Origin: an uncultured Christensenellaceae bacterium
Lineage (GTDB): Bacteria > Bacillota > Clostridia > Christensenellales > CAG-314
Assembly: GCA_910586905.1 (NCBI GenBank)
Contig: CAJUIV010000002.1
Location: forward strand, 1 to 64,000
Reading direction: 5' to 3'
Length of the DNA stretch: 64,000 nucleotides
Positions 60,300-64,000 of the stretch are shown here, piece by piece (within the stretch, counting starts at the first letter, position 1; every line of letters starts with the position of its first letter). Below the pieces are notes generated by a model that made no database searches, was not told where the DNA came from, and was given only the letters and a program-made list of their open reading frames with translations. Made by a program: the position numbers and the translations under genes.

Positions 60300-60372
60300 A
60301 CTTTTCCTCCAAAAATATATTTGTTAACTAAGCGTTCATACGCACTCTAGCCAGAGGACCGCCCGAAGCCAC
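60300..60372 (-). promoter_or_regulatory. L19 ribosomal protein leader
   Basis: The 5' leader of rplS carries a GC-rich, hairpin-forming block on the minus strand (GGCTTCGGGCGG, then CTCTGGCTAGAGTGCG, where CTCT pairs with AGAG), unlike the AT-rich surroundings. Its position directly before rplS and its length of about 75 bases match the Firmicutes L19 leader RNA, which lets L19 control its own synthesis. I am matching this from memory of the motif. Confidence 0.65.
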
Positions 60373-60378
60373 TGATAT

Positions 60379-60407
60379 ATTTTAGCACAACACTGAATTA
60401 CTAGCAA
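60379..60407 (-). promoter_or_regulatory. rplS promoter
   Basis: Minus-strand TTGCTA, 17 bases, TAAAAT, with transcription starting near 60372. Confidence 0.75.
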
Positions 60408-60479
60408 CTGTTTATTAGCTGTTTTTTCAAAAAAATATTATAAATTCGTTTAGCGATAAAAAGCTTAAAAGGCGATTGT

Positions 60480-61097
60480 TCATTGTTTGGGTATAGTCAA
60501 TATTCCGGAGCAATAAGAAACTTTATCAAACCTTAAAGATAAATAACTATTAAATTTTTGGCAAACGAAATAAAATTCCTCGTCGTCCCATTCGTCGCCG
60601 GCTAATAACCTGCATTTGTCTTGGTCGGCATACGTTTCAAAAGCTATATCTCCGATAACGATTTTGCCGTTATCGGACAGCAAACCTAAAAGCTTTTTAA
60701 TCAACTCAATCTTACTATCGTCGCGTAAATGATGCAAAGAATACGTAGCGATAATAAAATCGAACTTATGATTTAGTATTTGGGGATGCAATTCTTTTTC
60801 GAAATTACCGACAAACAAATTGGCTTCCGGCATTTTCTTTTTCGCCCTTTCTACCATTTTTTGCGAAAAATCCTGCCCCCATACGGAAATGCCTTTATCA
60901 TAAAATTTTGAAGTAAGATAACCGGTTCCGAACCCCAAATCCAATATTTCGACAGCGCCTTGTTTCGATACAAAATCGAAGATTTTACAGATTACTTCAC
61001 TGTATCCGGCAAACGGATAAACGTTACGGTCGTCTGATTCATTCACGTCGTTATCGTAACTGTCGGACCAACGATCAAACTCTTCACTATCCAACAT
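60480..61097 (-). CDS. Class I SAM-dependent methyltransferase
   Basis: 205-residue methyltransferase of unknown substrate, similar in layout to YrrT-type enzymes. The SAM site is VEILDLGFGTGYLTSKFYDKG near residue 48, followed by VWGQDFSQKMVERAKKKMP and the post-II motif FDFIIATYSLHHL near 118. KAAAGGAGAA-like sequence precedes the ATG. It stands as a single gene with 133 bases before it that include a TATGTC / GACATA dyad. Confidence 0.85.
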   Translation of the reverse strand: MLDSEEFDRWSDSYDNDVNESDDRNVYPFAGYSEVICKIFDFVSKQGAVEILDLGFGTGYLTSKFYDKGISVWGQDFSQKMVERAKKKMPEANLFVGNFEKELHPQILNHKFDFIIATYSLHHLRDDSKIELIKKLLGLLSDNGKIVIGDIAFETYADQDKCRLLAGDEWDDEEFYFVCQKFNSYLSLRFDKVSYCSGILTIPKQ

Positions 61098-61230
61098 GTC
61101 TAATTATTCTCCTTTAAAGCCGAATTTCATCTGCATCTATATTATAATTTATTGTAAATTACATTGTTATGTCTGACATAGTAGTATACATATAGCGTTA
61201 TTTTAACACAATAGGCGCTGAATCTAAGAA

Positions 61231-61575
61231 TCAAATGCGAAAAGCGTCTTTAATAATATTCACTTCGCCCTGCATCACTTCGACCACGTCAAAGCGAACA
61301 GGCATACCTACGGCGTCGTTGCGGTATTGCCAATAGTTTGCAACGCGTACAATCTTTTGCCGCTTATAATCCGTTACAGACTCTCTTGGCAAACCGAATT
61401 TATCATTACCGCGCGTTTTAACCTCTATAAAACAAACAAAATTACCGTTTACGGCAATAATATCGATTTCTCCGTAACGGCAACGGAAATTTCTCTCCAA
61501 AATTTTATACTTGTGTTTTTGCAAATACCGAGCAGCAATATTTTCGCCCTTGACGCCTTCTATGTGAGTGTTCAT
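61231..61575 (-). CDS. yraN: YraN-family (UPF0102) endonuclease-like protein
   Basis: 114-residue protein with a restriction-endonuclease-like fold. GENIAARYLQKHKYKILERNFRCRYGEIDIIA, then FVCFIEVKTRGND hold the PD-(D/E)xK elements (Glu and Asp of GEIDII, ExK of EVKTR). Function undetermined, often placed after rnhB as here. Confidence 0.92.
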   Translation of the reverse strand: MNTHIEGVKGENIAARYLQKHKYKILERNFRCRYGEIDIIAVNGNFVCFIEVKTRGNDKFGLPRESVTDYKRQKIVRVANYWQYRNDAVGMPVRFDVVEVMQGEVNIIKDAFRI

Positions 61576-61699
61576 CTTTTTCTTTTACTTTAACCGTTTG
61601 CCGACGTTGCGGTGTTAAACGAATCCGCCAATTGTAATCTACTAATATCCACCGTCAGAAAATCACAAATTACGAAAGTTTGTGCGGAGGGTATTTAAC

Positions 61700-62290
61700 T
61701 TAAATTTCAACGAAATTTTTTATAAAACTCCGTCTATGAATTTCACAAGGTCCGTATTGCTTCAACAAACGTATGTGCTCCGCGGTACCGTATCCTTTGT
61801 GTTTAGAAAAGTTATATTGAGGATACTGCTTATCTAATTCGCACATCAATCTGTCTCTCGTTACTTTCGCTATTATACTCGCAGCGGCTATATTGTAACT
61901 TAACGCGTCGCCGTGTATTATAGACAGCGAGGGAACATCGCAATCTGTTTTAACCGCGTCTATCAAAACGTAATCCTTTTTAGATAAACCGTTTATGCAT
62001 TGCAGCATCCCCTGCTTAGTAGCGTTTAAAATATTTATTTCGTCTATAGTTTTGTGCGAAATTACGGCGACTTTATACTCCACTGCTTTCGTTAAAATTT
62101 TTTCATATAAATCGTCGCGTTTTTTTGCCGTTAACTTTTTACTGTCGTTTACTCCGTCTATAACATCGTTTAAAGGCATTATCACCGCCGCCACTACAAC
62201 CGGACCGGCAAGAGGTCCTCTACCAGCTTCGTCTACGCCGGCAATAAATTTATAACCTTTTCCGGTTAGTTCTCTTTCGTAATCGAACAT
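61700..62290 (-). CDS. rnhB: Ribonuclease HII
   Basis: Removes ribonucleotides from DNA. GVDEAGRGPLAGPVVVAAV near residue 18 supplies the Asp-Glu pair; DSKKLTAKKRDDLYEKI, DALSYNIAAASIIAKVTRDRLM and SKHKGYGTAEH follow. 196 residues. It overlaps rbgA by one base. Confidence 0.97.
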   Translation of the reverse strand: MFDYERELTGKGYKFIAGVDEAGRGPLAGPVVVAAVIMPLNDVIDGVNDSKKLTAKKRDDLYEKILTKAVEYKVAVISHKTIDEINILNATKQGMLQCINGLSKKDYVLIDAVKTDCDVPSLSIIHGDALSYNIAAASIIAKVTRDRLMCELDKQYPQYNFSKHKGYGTAEHIRLLKQYGPCEIHRRSFIKNFVEI

Positions 62291-63141
62291 TATAATATAT
62301 CCTCCGGTAAATCCAAGGTTATTTTACCTAATTTGCCCTTACGAAAATCTTCTAAAACAGCCTTGGAACAGCGCTCGTAATCTATTTCTCCACCGCGAAT
62401 CAAAAAGCCTCGCTTAATAGCAATAGTTTCAAACAACTCGGAAGCGCTTTGATTATTTAAGTCGATTTTATAGCGTTCTTCCAAATTTCGCGGATATTGC
62501 AACGCCAGTTCGGCAATCAAAGCGTTGGATACTTCGTACAAATCGACTACTTCGTCTTTTATACTGCCGATGTAACATAACCGCGACGCAGTATTTTCGT
62601 TTTCAAATTTCGGCCATAATGTACCGGGAGTATCCAATAATTCCAAACCCGATTGCAACCTAACCCATTGTTTACCTTTAGTTACGCCGGGCTTATCTCC
62701 CGTAATAACCGTTTTTCTGCCCGACAAACAATTTATAATAGTAGACTTGCCGCAATTAGGAACGCCGATTATAAGACAGCGTACGGGTTTAAAAATACCT
62801 TTCGCATTATATTTTCGGCGCAGTTCCGACGTAATATCGGCAAAAGCGGAAGAAATTTTATTCGCCTCTGCCGAAGACGTTGCGGTTACTTTCACGTACG
62901 CTAAGTTATTTAAACTAAAATACTTACACCATTTATCAATTTTATCAGCGTCTGCCAAATCGCATTTATTAAGAATAAACACGCACGGTTTATTACATAC
63001 AATTTTATCAAAACTAGGATTTAAACAAGACGCAGGCGCCCTTGCGTCCAACACGTAGCCTATAGCGTCTACTATTTTAACGTTTTCTTCCATCATTCTG
63101 AGGGCTTTCGTCATATGCCCGGGAAACCATTGTATAGTCAT
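62290..63141 (-). CDS. rbgA: Ribosome biogenesis GTPase RbgA (YlqF)
   Basis: Circularly permuted GTPase needed for late 50S assembly. Motif order is G4 (LNKCD near 60), G1 (GVPNCGKSTIIN near 128), G3 (DTPGTLWP near 174). The ATG at 63141 (MTIQWFPGHM) follows GGAGGACAA and overlaps the trmD stop; the longer frame upstream is inside trmD. 283 residues. Confidence 0.96.
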   Translation of the reverse strand: MTIQWFPGHMTKALRMMEENVKIVDAIGYVLDARAPASCLNPSFDKIVCNKPCVFILNKCDLADADKIDKWCKYFSLNNLAYVKVTATSSAEANKISSAFADITSELRRKYNAKGIFKPVRCLIIGVPNCGKSTIINCLSGRKTVITGDKPGVTKGKQWVRLQSGLELLDTPGTLWPKFENENTASRLCYIGSIKDEVVDLYEVSNALIAELALQYPRNLEERYKIDLNNQSASELFETIAIKRGFLIRGGEIDYERCSKAVLEDFRKGKLGKITLDLPEDIL

Positions 63142-63812
63142 TTGTCCTCCAATAAATCGGGACGGTTCGCTTTGGTGATTTCGATAGACTTTTCTTGCCG
63201 CCATTTAGAGATATTTTTATGATTGCCACTGATAAGTACATCCGGCACGGAAAGACCGCAAAAAGTCTGCGGACGCGTATACTGAGGATATTCGAGCAAA
63301 CCGTTGGAAAACGATTCGTCAACGGTAGATTCGCTGTTGCCGAGAACGTCGGGAATATAACGCAATACGCTGTCGATAACCGCCATTGCGGGAATTTCGC
63401 CTCCGGACAATACATAATCGCCAATCGATAATTCCATGTCTATATCCATATCCAATACTCGTTGGTCCACGCCCTCGTAATGACCGCACAGAATCATTAA
63501 TCTGTCGTACTCGGACAGCTTTTTAACGATATTTTGGTCAAGCCGTTTACCGCGCGGCGACATATAAATGCGAAATGAACTGTGATTCTCGTCTACAGCC
63601 TTTATACAATCGTGAATAGGCTGCGGAGTCATTACCATACCGGCGCCTCCGCCGAACGGCGTATCATCGCATTTTTTATGTTTATCCTGCGAATAATCGC
63701 GTATGTTGTGGCAATTCAATTCGAACAATCCTTTTTCCTTTGCCTTTCCAATAAGCGAACTATCGAGCGCGACAAACATTTCCGGAAAAAGCGTCAAGAC
63801 GTCAATCTTCAT
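63138..63812 (-). CDS. trmD: tRNA (guanine-37-N1)-methyltransferase
   Basis: Trefoil-knot methyltransferase acting next to the anticodon. KIDVLTLFPEMF at the start, PFGGGAGMVM near 51, LCGHYEGVDQRVLD near 107 and SIGDYVLSGGEIPAMAVIDSVLRYIPDVLG near 125 are diagnostic. 224 residues from the ATG at 63812, preceded by GAGGTGG; slightly short at the C-terminus. It overlaps rimM. Confidence 0.97.
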   Translation of the reverse strand: MKIDVLTLFPEMFVALDSSLIGKAKEKGLFELNCHNIRDYSQDKHKKCDDTPFGGGAGMVMTPQPIHDCIKAVDENHSSFRIYMSPRGKRLDQNIVKKLSEYDRLMILCGHYEGVDQRVLDMDIDMELSIGDYVLSGGEIPAMAVIDSVLRYIPDVLGNSESTVDESFSNGLLEYPQYTRPQTFCGLSVPDVLISGNHKNISKWRQEKSIEITKANRPDLLEDK

Positions 63813-64000
63813 AAACGACCACCTCGGAAAAACGTTTAGCATCCGCCGTAATAATTTTTGTTTCTGTATTTACGGACACAACAACGTCGTTTAAATACGG
63901 AAAAGAAATCGTTTGACCGTTTAAATCTTTACAAACGAATACGTCCGCCGCGCCGTATTGTAAGACGTCTACTACTTTTCCTACCCTTTCTCCGCTGTTT
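63802..64000 (-). CDS. rimM: Ribosome maturation factor RimM (C-terminal part)
   Basis: The window cuts this gene; 65 C-terminal residues are visible. They form the end of the PRC-barrel domain: GERVGKVVDVLQYGAADVFV, then FPYLNDVVVSVNTETKIITA. The stop codon overlaps the trmD start region, the standard rimM-trmD arrangement. RimM binds S19 and helps 30S head maturation. Confidence 0.92.
   Translation of the reverse strand, partial: NSGERVGKVVDVLQYGAADVFVCKDLNGQTISFPYLNDVVVSVNTETKIITADAKRFSEVVVYED

Noticed and set aside
1..64000. tRNA, rRNA, CRISPR repeats, transposase genes
   Set aside because: No cloverleaf-like T-arm motifs in gaps, no regularly spaced repeats, no transposase-like frames were recognised on reading both strands.

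Overview
The window is a dense stretch of bacterial core genome. Its gene content and order point to a Gram-positive, endospore-forming anaerobe of the class Clostridia. Evidence: a complete spoIIIA operon and spoIVB, low-GC DNA, AGGAGG-type ribosome binding sites, the non-mevalonate isoprenoid pathway (dxs, dxr, ispG, ispA), a Firmicutes-type ArgR, and gene orders familiar from Bacillus and Clostridium. No species can be named. Nearly every gene is on the minus strand; the one clear exception is an HtrA-like lipoprotein protease at 40377-41693. No tRNA, rRNA, CRISPR array or intact insertion sequence was seen.

Read in the direction of transcription (64000 down to 1): (1) 64000-59958: rimM (partial), trmD, rbgA, rnhB, yraN, a SAM methyltransferase and rplS with an L19-type leader. 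(2) 59917-57806: a small accessory island with a collagen-like gene, orphan ORFs and broken reading frames. (3) 57706-47107: one long run from a single good promoter, comM-dprA-topA-trmFO-hslV-hslU-aspS-rseC-like-trxA, followed by a glycerophosphodiesterase lipoprotein. (4) 45704-42406: iscR-iscS-iscU, a 40-residue membrane protein, ruvX and a DUF1292 protein with Cys/His-rich tails. (5) 40125-29929: rpsB-tsf-pyrH-frr-uppS-cdsA-dxr-rseP-ispG, ending in a PolC-like protein that has no polymerase domain. (6) 29906-19487: rimP-nusA-ylxR-ylxQ-infB-rbfA-nrnA-truB-ribF-TIM barrel-pepP-efp. (7) 18877-14412: spoIIIAA to spoIIIAH. (8) 14408-7405: asp23-nusB-folD-xseA-xseB-ispA, then an OLE-type noncoding RNA of about 600 nt, its membrane protein partner OapA, and dxs. 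(9) 7408-81: argR-recN, spoIVB, an unknown membrane protein, deoB and a D,D-carboxypeptidase.

The two most notable loci are the OLE RNA/oapA pair and the truncated PolC. The first has its own consensus promoter, a closing stem that joins the two RNA ends, and a terminal U-run, and it sits between ispA and dxs, the classical context of this large RNA. The second occupies the ancestral polC position between ispG/rseP and rimP. It keeps the N-terminal and OB-fold regions but carries an exonuclease-like domain whose catalytic acidic residues are mostly replaced, and the PHP and polymerase modules are absent. Further regulatory structure includes an ARG-box-like site inside the argR promoter, terminator hairpins pressed against the ribosome binding sites of nusB and pyrH, and a 12-bp hairpin containing the start codon of the membrane gene after spoIVB.

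All assignments come from reading the sequence and from knowledge of the families; no database search was run.
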